Positions 26,813-35,070 are shown, counted from the stretch's first letter. The stretch: DNA of 64,000 bases from Rhodospirillaceae bacterium (GCA_028822445.1 JAPKDQ010000003.1:186001-250000); one strand, 5' to 3'. The notes: generated by a model from the sequence alone, not told the origin. A program made the numbers and translations.

Positions 26813-27394
26813 ATGTCGATCACACGCACTCAAAACACGCTCATCGATAAAACAGGCGATGCCGTATCACTCCAGACACCGATAAAATTGCACATCGGCG
26901 GCAGAGAAAAATGAGATGGGTGGTATATTCTTGATAGTCTCGATAGCGATGTCGTCGATTTTATCGCTGAATGTTCAGACTTATCCCTATTCCCAGATGG
27001 AAGCTGCAAAGCGGTGTACTGCTCGCACGTTCTATAGCACCTCTCACATAACGGAGAACGTATTAAGACATTGCGTGGCATCCAACGTGTCCTACAACCA
27101 GGCGGAAAACTCTTGATCAGCGTGCCAGACCTGGATGTTTTGTGCCGGTTATTCATTCGGCCAGACATAGATATGAAGCAACGTAGTTTTGTAATGTGGA
27201 TGATGTTCGGCGGACAAGTCGATCCATACGACTTCCATAAGACTGGACTGAATTTTGATCTGCTTCTGCAAAACCTAGCGTCAGCGGGGTTTCACGGTGC
27301 AACCAAGGTCAAATCATTTGGTCTTTTCACTGATTCAACCGAAAAGACATACCTCGAAAAACCAATATCCTTGAATGTCGTCGCAATCGCCTAA
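26813..27394 (+). pseudogene. Methyltransferase pseudogene with two in-frame stop codons
   Basis: One continuous frame from ATG 26813 to TAA 27394 (about 193 codons) encodes a recognisable class I methyltransferase of the type often found near surface-polysaccharide genes: 'IKLHIGGREK', 'GWYILDSL', 'CSDLSLFPDG', 'VYCSHVL', 'IQRVLQPGGKLLISVPDLDVLCRLF', 'MMFGGQVDPYDFHKTGLNF', 'EKPISLNVVAIA'. It is interrupted by TGA at 26912-26914 and TAG at 27035-27037. The TAG falls exactly where the family has the conserved Glu of 'SHVLEHL' (a GAG-to-TAG change). No frameshift is needed. Either a recent pseudogene or two sequence errors. The downstream part (from 27071) could be translated as a fragment. Confidence 0.85.
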
Positions 27395-27413
27395 GGTCCA
27401 CCCTAATTCCCGC

Positions 27414-27716
27414 TTATTTTCCGACAGCTGGAATTACGCATACATCAAGCGTTCCGGAGTCTAAGCGATACCCCATACCTTCCTGATACTTTTCAGATGC
27501 AATATACTGCTGATAGGCCTCAAGTGACGGGTACTCAAAAATCACAACCCGACCCTCACCAAACTGATCCCCTTCGATTAATGTTTTTTCATCGGGCCCG
27601 CCGGCACCAATCAGCTTGCCACCAAACTGCTCGGCTAATCCTGCCACCGTCTCTGCGTACTTCTTGAACCCTGCTGGATCCGTGACCCGCGCTTGTCCAA
27701 TTACATAAATTGTCAT
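27414..27716 (-). CDS. DUF1330 family protein
   Basis: 100 residues, good RBS (GGGGAG). Dimeric alpha-beta barrel pattern: 'YVIGQARVTDPAGFKKYAETVAGLAEQFGGKLIGAGG' followed by 'EGRVVIFEYPSLEAYQQYIASEKYQEG' is the DUF1330 signature. Function of the family is not established; members occur beside catabolic genes. It lies just after the MDR reductase gene on the same strand. Confidence 0.9.
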   Translation of the reverse strand: MTIYVIGQARVTDPAGFKKYAETVAGLAEQFGGKLIGAGGPDEKTLIEGDQFGEGRVVIFEYPSLEAYQQYIASEKYQEGMGYRLDSGTLDVCVIPAVGK

Positions 27717-27758
27717 GATTTAACTCCCCGGTAATTTAAGTCTCGATATAAAACTGTG

Positions 27759-28787
27759 TCACGCCTTCTCTGGGCCGATCGTGACCATGGCTTTGCCGAC
27801 GTTTTTACCGCTCATCAACTTGGCAAAATGGGCTGGCGTGTTTTCCAAGCCCTCTGCACGGTCCTCATGGAAGTTTAACTTCCCAGCTTTAACCAGGGGC
27901 GCCGCAGACTTCAAGAAGGTGTCTATTTGATCGTAGTAATCATACACGACAAGCCCAAGAATCTGGGCGCGCTTACCTACAAATTGACCCATGTTGTGGC
28001 CATGGAAATCACCATCTCCACTACGATTGTACTGTGAGACCAGGCCACACAGCACGATCTTTCCGTACAAGTTTAGCTGCTGGGTTATCGTGTCCAGAAT
28101 CGGGCCGCCAACGTTATCGAAATACACATCGATGCCATCGGGACAGGCAGCTTTGAGTTCTTCTTCCCAATTGTCGTTTTTGTAGTTCACACAGGCGTCG
28201 AACCCATACTCTTCAACAACGATGCGGCACTTCTCATCAGAACCCGCAATACCAACAGCGCGACACCCCTTCACTTTGGCCAACTGCCCTGCCGTTCCAC
28301 CAACGGGACCAGCCGCCGCTGTCACGACGAACGTATCACCCAATCCTGGAGAAGCGAGTTTCTCAACACCCGCCCATGCCGTTAAGCCGGGCATACCCAA
28401 AACACCAAGCGCGGCAGATAAAGGGCCGCCATTAGGGTCAAGCTTGCGCACTTGGTCTTTAGCGCTACCATTTGACACAACAAACTTCTGCCAACCGGAC
28501 TCGATAACGATGTAATCGCCTTTCGCATAGTCAGCGTGTTTCGATTCCACCACTTGGGCCATGCAGCGCCCGCCGATGAGGTCGCCCTGGTTTAAGCGGC
28601 TATGTCCCATGTGCTGGCCAGAGATGGCACCGCGCATATAGGGATCAAGCGATAGATAAATATTGCGCGCAAGAAACTCACCCGCACCAACCGTTGGGAT
28701 TTCAGTTTCCGCAACCTGGAAGTCGCTAATTTGAGGCTCTCCATCAGGTTGGCGAGCAAGTTGAATTTGTGTGTTTGTATCGGTCAT
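27759..28787 (-). CDS. NADP-dependent MDR oxidoreductase (CurA/leukotriene B4 dehydrogenase-like)
   Basis: 342 residues, zinc-free medium-chain reductase. N-terminal 'YLSLDPYMRGAISG' is the hallmark of the PTGR/CurA family; nucleotide site 'VVTAAAGPVGGTAGQLAKVKGCRAVGIAGSDEKC' (AAGPVG). 'GIDVYFDNVGGPILD' and the late 'GLENTPAHFAKLMSGKNVGKAMV' are equally typical. It reduces activated C=C bonds of enones or 2-alkenals with NADPH. Upstream of the DUF1330 gene on the same strand; probably an operon for detoxification or catabolism. Confidence 0.93.
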   Translation of the reverse strand: MTDTNTQIQLARQPDGEPQISDFQVAETEIPTVGAGEFLARNIYLSLDPYMRGAISGQHMGHSRLNQGDLIGGRCMAQVVESKHADYAKGDYIVIESGWQKFVVSNGSAKDQVRKLDPNGGPLSAALGVLGMPGLTAWAGVEKLASPGLGDTFVVTAAAGPVGGTAGQLAKVKGCRAVGIAGSDEKCRIVVEEYGFDACVNYKNDNWEEELKAACPDGIDVYFDNVGGPILDTITQQLNLYGKIVLCGLVSQYNRSGDGDFHGHNMGQFVGKRAQILGLVVYDYYDQIDTFLKSAAPLVKAGKLNFHEDRAEGLENTPAHFAKLMSGKNVGKAMVTIGPEKA

Positions 28788-28851
28788 GCGATCCCCGTGT
28801 TCAGAATTATTTGATTGTTTGTAGTTCGACTAGAAGCAGTCTATCTCTTTT

Positions 28852-29505
28852 TTAACGGTCTCGATAAGCCCTTAGATCTTCTGTCAGATCCGCAATCAAG
28901 AGGCGTAGATAGTAACCCCCGCCACCCGCGGACCGGACATTTTGTAAAAAAGCTTCCATATCGTCTTCATTAGTGTGGAACGTACACCCGTCAAATAAAC
29001 CTTTTGTGAGATGGCGAACGTAGGAAACCTGTGCTGCCCGCCGCCCAGCCTTAGCTGACTTAGCCCACCAGAATTCAGCATCACACATATCGTCGGAGGC
29101 CTCGGGTCGATTATTGGAAATGAGGGCTCCCATTACAAACTGCGCCTGACGATACCCTGACGCAGAAGCTGCCTCCATTGCCGACACGGCATCAGCGCTG
29201 CGTCCGTTATAAAAATACACGCGCGCCAATTGGTATGTCAGCCGTGAATTGCCAGGGTCGGCAATTAACGCCGCCTCACAGGCTGCTATCGCGGCAAATT
29301 GATCAACTAAAGACGTCGGAACACCAGCGACTATGCGATCAGGGTCCTCTGGATGGGCGGCGAGGTAATCGCAGGTGGTTGCACCATCTTGGGCAACCAC
29401 GGTGTTGGTGGAAAAAACACTGCAGACAATAAGCGCCACCTTGGCGCAACGCCTGAGGGCAGAAATGCCCTCAGGTACAGCGCGCCGAACGCTGTTATTT
29501 TGCAT
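28852..29505 (-). CDS. Secreted Sel1/TPR-like protein, tandem paralog 3
   Basis: 217 residues, signal peptide ending 'FSTNTVVAQDG'. Pattern shared with the two preceding genes: 'CDYLAAHPEDPDRIVAGV', 'AACEAALIADPGNSRLTYQLARVYFYNGRSADAVSAMEAAS' (TPR), 'GYRQAQFVMGALI', 'DMCDAEFWWAKSAKAGRRAAQVSYVRHLTKGLFDGC' (Sel1-like). Cys residues in paired positions suggest disulfides. It overlaps the upstream paralog by 11 bp. Sel1/TPR proteins mediate protein contacts; the partner is unknown. Confidence 0.8.
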   Translation of the reverse strand: MQNNSVRRAVPEGISALRRCAKVALIVCSVFSTNTVVAQDGATTCDYLAAHPEDPDRIVAGVPTSLVDQFAAIAACEAALIADPGNSRLTYQLARVYFYNGRSADAVSAMEAASASGYRQAQFVMGALISNNRPEASDDMCDAEFWWAKSAKAGRRAAQVSYVRHLTKGLFDGCTFHTNEDDMEAFLQNVRSAGGGGYYLRLLIADLTEDLRAYRDR

Positions 29506-30094
29506 GATCAGATGCAGCGTACGTGGCAGCCACTTCTTCGACTAGTAAGCCTTGGTAATAACCGTCGGCTTGACTGCGAGCAGCTTCGATAAAGCTCTGA
29601 ATCTCAGACGAATTTGCCTGGATATCACACCCATCGAATTTGCCGAGCGCAACGTTGCGTGGATAACTCACACGTGCGGCAAAGCGACCTTGGCGCGCAG
29701 ACCGCACCCACAAATCCTCAACCTTGCAGGCGTCTCTTGTAATACCCTGCAGTGCCTCATCGATGATGTAACCAAGCACGAACTGTGCCTGCTTAGAACC
29801 TGCTTCAGCAGCGAACTCAAGGTGTGGTAGGGACTCGGTCGTCGAGGCGCTGTAAAAAAGCACCCGGCCCAACTGATAGCGCAAGCGCCGGTTTTCTGGG
29901 TCTTCGGCAACAGCCGCTTCACAAGCCGCTCTTCCGGCCACCAAAAGGACGTCGCTAACGCCGGGGGCAATACGGTCTGGATCTTCCGGATGGGAGACCA
30001 ACGCATCACATTCAGTGATGAAGTCTCCTTCCGCAGAGGCAGCACTCGAGAATGCAAAAGCTGTTAGAGCCGCCATCAATGCCAAGTATCTCAT
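29495..30094 (-). CDS. Secreted Sel1/TPR-like protein, tandem paralog 2
   Basis: 199 residues, signal peptide 'ALMAALTAFAFSSAASAEG'. Same order of elements: 'CDALVSHPEDPDRIAPGV', TPR-like 'ACEAAVAEDPENRRLRYQLGRVLFYSASTTESLPHLEFAAEAG', 'KQAQFVLGYIIDEALQGI', Sel1-like 'CKVEDLWVRSARQGRFAARVSYPRNVALGKFDGC'. An ATGA overlap couples it to the paralog upstream, and it overlaps the next one by 11 bp. Confidence 0.8.
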   Translation of the reverse strand: MRYLALMAALTAFAFSSAASAEGDFITECDALVSHPEDPDRIAPGVSDVLLVAGRAACEAAVAEDPENRRLRYQLGRVLFYSASTTESLPHLEFAAEAGSKQAQFVLGYIIDEALQGITRDACKVEDLWVRSARQGRFAARVSYPRNVALGKFDGCDIQANSSEIQSFIEAARSQADGYYQGLLVEEVAATYAASDHAK

Positions 30095-30717
30095 TGTTTT
30101 CGTCCTTTACGGTAAATTTCAAAATCTTGTGTCACGTCCGCCGTCCATGTGCGGCGATAGTAATCCGACGCCATGCCTTTAGCTGTTTCTAAAAAGCCAG
30201 CCATTTCATCAAGGCTAGCGCTTACATCACAAGCGTCAAACTGACCACGCACAACATGGTGGGGATAGCTTACCAACGCCGCAAAACGGCCTTGGCGAGC
30301 TGACCTTAGCCATAGCAATTCTGCACTACAGCGGTCCTGTTCAATGCCCTGCAGTCCCCCATCATAGATGTAACCCAAAACAAATTGAGCCTGACGGTGG
30401 CCGGCGTTCGCAGAGTAAATTAAATGTGGCATCGCGTCGTCTGCGCGACCCGAATAAAAATAGGCGCGACCAAGGAGATACCGTAGACGTCGGTTCTCGG
30501 GCTGCAAGTCAGTGTCGGCCAAGCAGGCTGAAATCGCAGCAGCCTTGCGCATCCCTGACTGCCCCACACCGGGAGAGACGCGCTCCGGATCAGAGCCATG
30601 GGACGCCAGCCGATCACATTGCGTCACCGCCTCAGGATCAGGTGCCGCAAAGGCCCCGGACGTCAGACCTAAGATTACTGAAACTATAAGAATCAAGGTT
30701 GCCGTAGCCGTTCGCAT
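30091..30717 (-). CDS. Secreted Sel1/TPR-like protein, tandem paralog 1
   Basis: 208 residues, strong RBS (AAGGAGAAATGAT), signal peptide 'LILIVSVILGLTSGAFA'. Elements: 'QCDRLASHGSDPERVSPGV', TPR-like 'LQPENRRLRYLLGRAYFYSGRADDAMPHLIYSANAG', 'RQAQFVLGYIYDGGLQGI', Sel1-like 'CSAELLWLRSARQGRFAALVSYPHHVVRGQFDAC'. First gene of a three-gene operon of paralogs. Paralogs 1 and 2 look closer to each other than to paralog 3. Confidence 0.8.
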   Translation of the reverse strand: MRTATATLILIVSVILGLTSGAFAAPDPEAVTQCDRLASHGSDPERVSPGVGQSGMRKAAAISACLADTDLQPENRRLRYLLGRAYFYSGRADDAMPHLIYSANAGHRQAQFVLGYIYDGGLQGIEQDRCSAELLWLRSARQGRFAALVSYPHHVVRGQFDACDVSASLDEMAGFLETAKGMASDYYRRTWTADVTQDFEIYRKGRKQ

Positions 30718-30888
30718 ATCATTTCTCCTTATGGCGCAAAGCGCATTCTATTCTCGGACTAGTTTTCCAGGTCTGAACATAGGTTGGCAATGAGCAAGCC
30801 AAATACCCCAGTTGCGTCTGGGCACCATCAAGAAGTTTAGTGGCTGAGGTGACATACTGACTGCTCAATTAGCAACAACCAAACAAAT

Positions 30889-30913
30889 AGGCCGGCCCTT
30901 AAAAGGTCGGCCT
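30889..30913 (-). terminator. Orphan terminator-like hairpin
   Basis: AGGCCGGCC (30889-30897) pairs with GGTCGGCCT (30905-30913), nine pairs with one G:U and a 7-nt loop. On the minus strand it is followed by a T-rich stretch (TATTTGTTTGG), fitting an intrinsic terminator for minus-strand transcription, yet no intact gene precedes it. Confidence 0.45.
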
Positions 30914-31374
30914 GCTTGTACGGTTTGATTATTCGCCCAGATATTGATGACACCATATAAACTGCCAGTTTTTACTATGTTTAGTGTCTGGAGAGCGTAC
31001 CTATTTTATACCTATTCCCGCACTAATTTTACGCTAATGAGGCACCCCGAGGGTCTGCCTTAACTACCCCTTTACCCCGACTCAAAGGGGTCAAGGTTAG
31101 AGCAAGGGGCTGCGATAATTTGAAGGCGGCGTACGGAACAAATTAATCCGAGTATTTAGACTTCTGAAACATTGATGGATTCTTGGATATTCTTTGGCAT
31201 TTATGAACCACTGGAATTTCAGATGCGCTATTCGTATCAGCTCGAAGAAAGTCAGTTGTCTGGCTGGAGTTCTACTCAACACCGTCGACCAAGTTCTTCA
31301 TAAATGGCAGAATGGATGCAGAGTAGCGCTAATTCTGTAGGTATATATGAAGATCAATGCCTGTGATTAGATGC

Positions 31375-31380
31375 TATAAT
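31375..31380 (+). promoter_or_regulatory. Candidate -10 box
   Basis: A perfect TATAAT 52 bp before the TTG start of the membrane protein gene; no good -35 at the usual spacing. Confidence 0.35.
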
Positions 31381-31432
31381 CGCGTTTGGCAAGCGCGCAA
31401 ACCAGCGTATGCAGGACAGAAGGGCTTAACCT

Positions 31433-32104
31433 TTGGACATCGGTCTTTACGAAATTCTACTATACCTACATGCACTTTGCTTTGTGTACTGGCTCGGTGG
31501 CGACCTCGGTGTGTTCTATGCGTCCGGTAAACTTCTAAAGTCCGGCATAAGCAACGAAGCTCGCACATGGATCACAAAAATATTTCACTGGCTGGACCAG
31601 TTTCCACGCGTCTGCATGCCTTTGGTTATTGCGCTCGGCTTCACCATGGGAAGCATGAGGTTTTTCGAATTGGCGGCCGTGTGGCTCGTCGTGATTTGGG
31701 CAATAACACTGGTGTGGATCTATTTCGTATTGGCCCTTTTCCTCAACACCGGCGGTCCGGAAAAGGTTGCATGGATTCGCAAGGTCGACATGCTCATGCG
31801 CTGGGTGATCGCGATTGCAATTACCGTGATTGGCGTGACGTCGCTAATGGGGACCGGCCTGACGGAGTTCAACTGGCTCGCTGCTAAAATGCTCATCTGG
31901 GCGGGTACCGTTTACTGCGGTATTATCTCGCGCACCACAATGAAGCCGTTCGGTGTCGCCTTCGCCCGCGTCATGGCCGACGGTGAAACGCCGGAAGACT
32001 TAGCTCAGATGAAGCGCGCCCTATACATCACACGCATCCCCATTCTGTCCATTTGGGGTCTGGTTGCGCTAGCTGGCGCGATCGGAATCTGGAAGCCGTT
32101 TTAA
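31433..32104 (+). CDS. Six-helix membrane protein (CopD/DUF2269-like pattern)
   Basis: 223 residues, TTG start with AGAAGGG upstream. About six transmembrane helices. The first, 'LYLHALCFVYWLGGDLGVFYA', follows the L-H-x(6)-W-L-G-G pattern seen in CopD/DUF2269-type proteins, whose His can bind heme or copper. Other helices: 'AVWLVVIWAITLVWIYFVLALFL', 'WVIAIAITVIGVTSLMG', 'IPILSIWGLVALAGAIGIW'. The charged cytoplasmic loop 'ARVMADGETPEDLAQMKRAL' precedes the last helix. Function not known. It starts a plus-strand run followed 36 bp later by an SDR gene. Confidence 0.7.
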   Translation: MDIGLYEILLYLHALCFVYWLGGDLGVFYASGKLLKSGISNEARTWITKIFHWLDQFPRVCMPLVIALGFTMGSMRFFELAAVWLVVIWAITLVWIYFVLALFLNTGGPEKVAWIRKVDMLMRWVIAIAITVIGVTSLMGTGLTEFNWLAAKMLIWAGTVYCGIISRTTMKPFGVAFARVMADGETPEDLAQMKRALYITRIPILSIWGLVALAGAIGIWKPF

Positions 32105-32140
32105 AGCTGTCGCCTTTTAACACCTCTATAGGAGTGCTGC

Positions 32141-32974
32141 ATGTACGATCTTAGCGGCAAAGTCGCCGTCATCACCGGAGCCGGTCGCCCACATGGCCTT
32201 GGCGAAGCCATGGCCATGCGGCTGGCTCAGGAAGGCTGCAAGGTTGTGATCCATGATATTGGAAAAATTAAAGGTGAGATCGCGCCAAAGCATGGGGTGG
32301 GAACATCTGATGAAATTGACCAAATCGTCGGTGCCATTAAGGCCGAGGGCGGTGATGCCACAGGATACGCCGCCGATATGTTGGTCGAAGCAGAAGTCGA
32401 AGGCCTAATCAACTTCGCCGTTGAAACATATGGCCGCATAGACTTTCTAATTAACAATGCCGGGATCGGCTACCTGTTTGGCCCGCTCATCGAAATGACG
32501 CAGGAACAATGGGACGCGGTTCTTGGTGTCAACTTGCGAGGTTGTTTCTTCGGCATTAAACACGCTGCTAAACAGATGATCAAGCAGGGTGATGGTGGTC
32601 GCATCGTCAATATTGCAAGTCAGGCGGCAAAATCTGGCTTCGGTAACACCGCGGCCTACACATCATCGAAACACGGGCTCGTCGGCCTAACCCGTGTCGC
32701 TGGCATCGAACTTGCGCCGCACAAAATTACTGTGAATGCGATTTGCCCCAATCATGTGACCACTGGCCTGGGCGCATGGCAAAATGACTTCATGTCCAAA
32801 GCACAAGGCAAAACGGAAGAAGAATACCTGGATGGAATGCGCGCGCGCATCCCTATGGGGCGCGTGGGCTTGGTTAATGATATCGCCAAAGCCTGTGCCT
32901 TCCTGTGTTCCGATCAGGCTGACTATATAACCGCTGAGGCTATGAATGTTTCCGGCGGTGAGGAGTATCACTAG
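32141..32974 (+). CDS. Short-chain dehydrogenase/reductase
   Basis: 277 residues, RBS AGGAG. NAD(P) motif 'VAVITGAGRPHGLGEAMAMRLA' (T-G-x3-G-x-G with a small insertion), 'NNAGIGYLFGPL' (NNAG), catalytic Ser in 'IVNIASQAAKSG', 'YTSSKHG' (Y-x3-K), C-terminal 'ITAEAMNVSGGEEYH'. FabG-like fold, full length; resembles multi-purpose hydroxyacyl or cyclic-alcohol dehydrogenases. Only 2 bp from the next gene (deacetylase), so co-transcribed. Substrate unknown. Confidence 0.93.
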   Translation: MYDLSGKVAVITGAGRPHGLGEAMAMRLAQEGCKVVIHDIGKIKGEIAPKHGVGTSDEIDQIVGAIKAEGGDATGYAADMLVEAEVEGLINFAVETYGRIDFLINNAGIGYLFGPLIEMTQEQWDAVLGVNLRGCFFGIKHAAKQMIKQGDGGRIVNIASQAAKSGFGNTAAYTSSKHGLVGLTRVAGIELAPHKITVNAICPNHVTTGLGAWQNDFMSKAQGKTEEEYLDGMRARIPMGRVGLVNDIAKACAFLCSDQADYITAEAMNVSGGEEYH

Positions 32975-32976
32975 AC

Positions 32977-33840
32977 ATGTCCGAACTTGAATTTTCTTGG
33001 CCAGATGACAAGCGCATCGCCGTCTCTCTTGTTGTAAACGTTGAAGAGGGTGCAGAGGAAAGCATCGCCGATGGCGACCGCGCACCAGAGCCTGTTGATG
33101 AACTTCAGGTCATCATGAGCAAGGGCCGCAACTTCGGCAACGAGTCCAATTACCAATATGGCATTCGTGCTGGCGCGCCCCGCGTAATGCGATTGCTCCG
33201 CGACTATGGTGTCACCGCGACTTTTACTGCGGCAGCCCTCGCCCTTGAACGTGCGCCAGGCCTTGCCAAAGAAATTATTGCTGACGGCCACGAAGTCTGC
33301 GCCCACGGGCACCGCTGGGCCCATCAACACTGGATGAAAGAAGACATGGAGCGCGACTTTATTCGCAACGCTGCCAACTCCATTGAAAAAACCTGCGGAA
33401 TACGACCGTCCGGTTGGCTCTCACGCTACGTACTGACAGAAAACACACGCCGACTTTTGGCAGAAGAGGGCTACACTTATCACATGGACGACTACTCCGA
33501 TGACACACCCCGTTGGGATGTCGTCGACGGCAAACCCATAATGATCTCCCCTTACGCCCTTGATACCAACGACATGAAAATGTGGATGGACCCTGCGTAC
33601 ACGCCGGATCAGTGGGAGAAATATCTCATCGATACGTTCGACTGGCTCTATGCAGAGTGCGCCAACTCTCCCAATAAAATGATGTCTGCGGGAGTGCACC
33701 TACGCATCATCGGGCGGCCGGGGCGTATGAAAGCGTTAGAAAATTTCTTGGCCTATGCCACAGCAAAAGATGAAGTGTGGTTCGCTACCCGCAAACAAAT
33801 TGCCGACGCCTACGCTGCACAGGTTCCGGCACCCGTCTAA
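32977..33840 (+). CDS. Polysaccharide deacetylase-family (NodB, PuuE-like) hydrolase
   Basis: 287 residues, cytoplasmic (no signal). The NodB domain begins 'RIAVSLVVNVEEGAEES', the N-[VY]-E-E-G variant seen in allantoinase PuuE-type proteins instead of TFDDG; 'VTATFTAAALALE', 'DGHEVCAHGHRWAHQHWM' (metal His pair), 'RPSGWLSRYVLTENTRRLLAEEGYTYHMDDYSDDTPRW', 'AGVHLRIIGRPGRMKALENFL' follow. PuuE-like proteins hydrolyse cyclic amides such as allantoin. Probably an amide hydrolase on a small molecule rather than a chitin deacetylase. Between SDR and MaoC genes. Confidence 0.88.
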   Translation: MSELEFSWPDDKRIAVSLVVNVEEGAEESIADGDRAPEPVDELQVIMSKGRNFGNESNYQYGIRAGAPRVMRLLRDYGVTATFTAAALALERAPGLAKEIIADGHEVCAHGHRWAHQHWMKEDMERDFIRNAANSIEKTCGIRPSGWLSRYVLTENTRRLLAEEGYTYHMDDYSDDTPRWDVVDGKPIMISPYALDTNDMKMWMDPAYTPDQWEKYLIDTFDWLYAECANSPNKMMSAGVHLRIIGRPGRMKALENFLAYATAKDEVWFATRKQIADAYAAQVPAPV

Positions 33841-33873
33841 TTTCATACTCAACAAAAAGCTTAGGAGCACACC

Positions 33874-34392
33874 ATGGTCGTTGAAGCCGTCAAGGTAGGA
33901 GAAAATCGTTATCGCGAACGCGGTGGGCGCTATTTCGAAGATTTCAAAGTCGGAGATATCTACGAACACCGACCCGGCAGAACCGTCACAATGACGGATA
34001 ATATTTGGTTCACGACATTGACCATGAACAGCCACCCCGTCCATTTCGACGCGGAGTACGCCAAGCATACTGAGTTCGGCCAGCCTCTTATCGTTTCTAC
34101 ACTGACGCTCGCGATTATTACCGGCATGAGCGTTTCGGATATCAGCCAGAAGGCCGTTGCCAACCTCGGTTGGACCGACATTATGCTGCCCCACCCGGTT
34201 CACCCTGGCGACACAATTTATGCTGAGTCGGAAGTCCTCTCTACCAGGCCGAGCAAATCGCGTCCGGGTCAGGGGATCGTCAAAGTCAAAACCACCGGCT
34301 TCAATCAAAACAAAGACGTTATTTGCTCATACGAGCGCACCGTCTTGGTGATGGGTCGTGATAACGACGTTGAAGAAAAAGCCGGTTACTAG
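33874..34392 (+). CDS. MaoC-like (hot-dog) dehydratase
   Basis: 172 residues, RBS TAGGAG. 'RYFEDFKVGDIYEHRPGRTVTMTDNIWFTTLTMNSHPVHFDAEYAKHTEFGQPLIVS' carries the (R)-hydratase signature, with catalytic His in 'NSHPVHFD'; 'HPVHPGDTIYAESEVLSTRPSKSRPGQGIVKVKTTG' closes the hot-dog fold. Such proteins hydrate enoyl-CoA or mesaconyl-CoA type substrates. The length and the phrase 'ESEVLSTRPSKSRPGQGIV' recall mesaconyl-CoA hydratase-like MaoC proteins. Last gene of the SDR run, ended by a strong terminator. Confidence 0.9.
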   Translation: MVVEAVKVGENRYRERGGRYFEDFKVGDIYEHRPGRTVTMTDNIWFTTLTMNSHPVHFDAEYAKHTEFGQPLIVSTLTLAIITGMSVSDISQKAVANLGWTDIMLPHPVHPGDTIYAESEVLSTRPSKSRPGQGIVKVKTTGFNQNKDVICSYERTVLVMGRDNDVEEKAGY

Positions 34393-34401
34393 ATTGCACG
34401 A

Positions 34402-34460
34402 GGTCGGTTCGCCTAACGACCCTTGAGGTCTTTAGGCGACCGACCCGTTTAGTTGTTTCT
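34402..34460. terminator. Strong bidirectional terminator
   Basis: GGTCGGTTCGCCTAA (34402-34416) pairs with TTAGGCGACCGACC (34432-34445), 14 pairs with a single bulged T, then GTTTAGTTGTTTC. It lies between the convergent MaoC and DUF1775 genes. Confidence 0.8.
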
Positions 34461-35070
34461 ATTCTTTGCCTGCACCCTGGCCAAGACGTTGCCGCTCCGC
34501 TCCGATATCCCTCATGGGTGCACCTAGTTGAGGGCCATCACCTTCCACAACAACAACGAATGGTGCGGGCGCTTCTTGAGCCCACATCTTCCAGCTTGGC
34601 TCACCATCCTCAACAACATCGACCCAGCGGTCTTGTTTGTCGCCACAGGTTTGTATGGTCTTGAACGGGATCACAGAGCCGATGGATCCAGTGATCCGGG
34701 CGAGAAATTTGAATACGCCGAGGTGTGTTGCTGGCAAGTTTCCGCGCCAAATTACTTCGTCATATACTTCCGTAATGGTTTGCCGACCACGTTTGATGGG
34801 CTCATCCAACGTGCGCATCACCAATTCCGTTTCCCAGCCGTCCTTTTCTTCAGGTGCAAACAAGGGCACGGCAGAAGGGATCTTCATCCGAATCTCGGTC
34901 GTCGCCAACGGACCACAGCCATGCGGCACCATAAGATTTAAGAATTCATTGTAATTCGCGCGGCCTTTGAAGTTTTCAACGATCAAATGCGCGTTTGCAG
35001 AAGATAAACCTCCAGAAAGCGAAACAACGACTGCACCAACACCAAGCACTGCTTTAAATATATTTTTCAT
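34459..35070 (-). CDS. DUF1775 (YcnI-like) secreted protein, copy 2
   Basis: 203 residues, strong RBS (AGGAGGGGCAA). Signal peptide 'VLGVGAVVVSLSGGLSSANA' followed directly by His ('ANAHLIV'), again placing His at the mature N-terminus as in copper-binding YcnI. 'FLNLMVPHGCGPLATTEIRMKIPSAVPLF', 'LVMRTLDEPIKRGRQTITEVYDEVIWRG' and 'IQTCGDKQDRWVDVVEDGEPSW' align with copy 1 at 4659 (R-T-L-[ED]-E-P, [IT]-x-E-V-x-x-E-I/V-I-W, T/I-C). A paralog with a different C-terminal tail. No copper transport genes adjacent. Confidence 0.8.
   Translation of the reverse strand: MKNIFKAVLGVGAVVVSLSGGLSSANAHLIVENFKGRANYNEFLNLMVPHGCGPLATTEIRMKIPSAVPLFAPEEKDGWETELVMRTLDEPIKRGRQTITEVYDEVIWRGNLPATHLGVFKFLARITGSIGSVIPFKTIQTCGDKQDRWVDVVEDGEPSWKMWAQEAPAPFVVVVEGDGPQLGAPMRDIGAERQRLGQGAGKE

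Larger units (their letters stand above)
30718..31432. other. Gene-poor interval, possible relic of a lost gene
   Basis: About 715 bp between divergent genes without a convincing gene. On the minus strand a short stretch ending at TAA 30929-30931 ('HSKNWQFIWCHQYLGE') is followed 15 bp later by a hairpin (30889-30913), the arrangement of a gene end, but an in-frame TAG lies 24 codons upstream. An 8-bp inverted repeat ACCCCTTT (31066-31073) / AAAGGGGT (31084-31091) is also present. Confidence 0.4.

Noticed and set aside
26912-27037. TGA/TAG readthrough or selenocysteine in the methyltransferase frame
   Set aside because: No SECIS-like hairpin follows the TGA, and TAG at the conserved Glu position is best explained by mutation.
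31097-31282. 61-codon minus-strand frame in the gene-poor gap
   Set aside because: No RBS, no recognisable pattern, and the composition resembles non-coding sequence.
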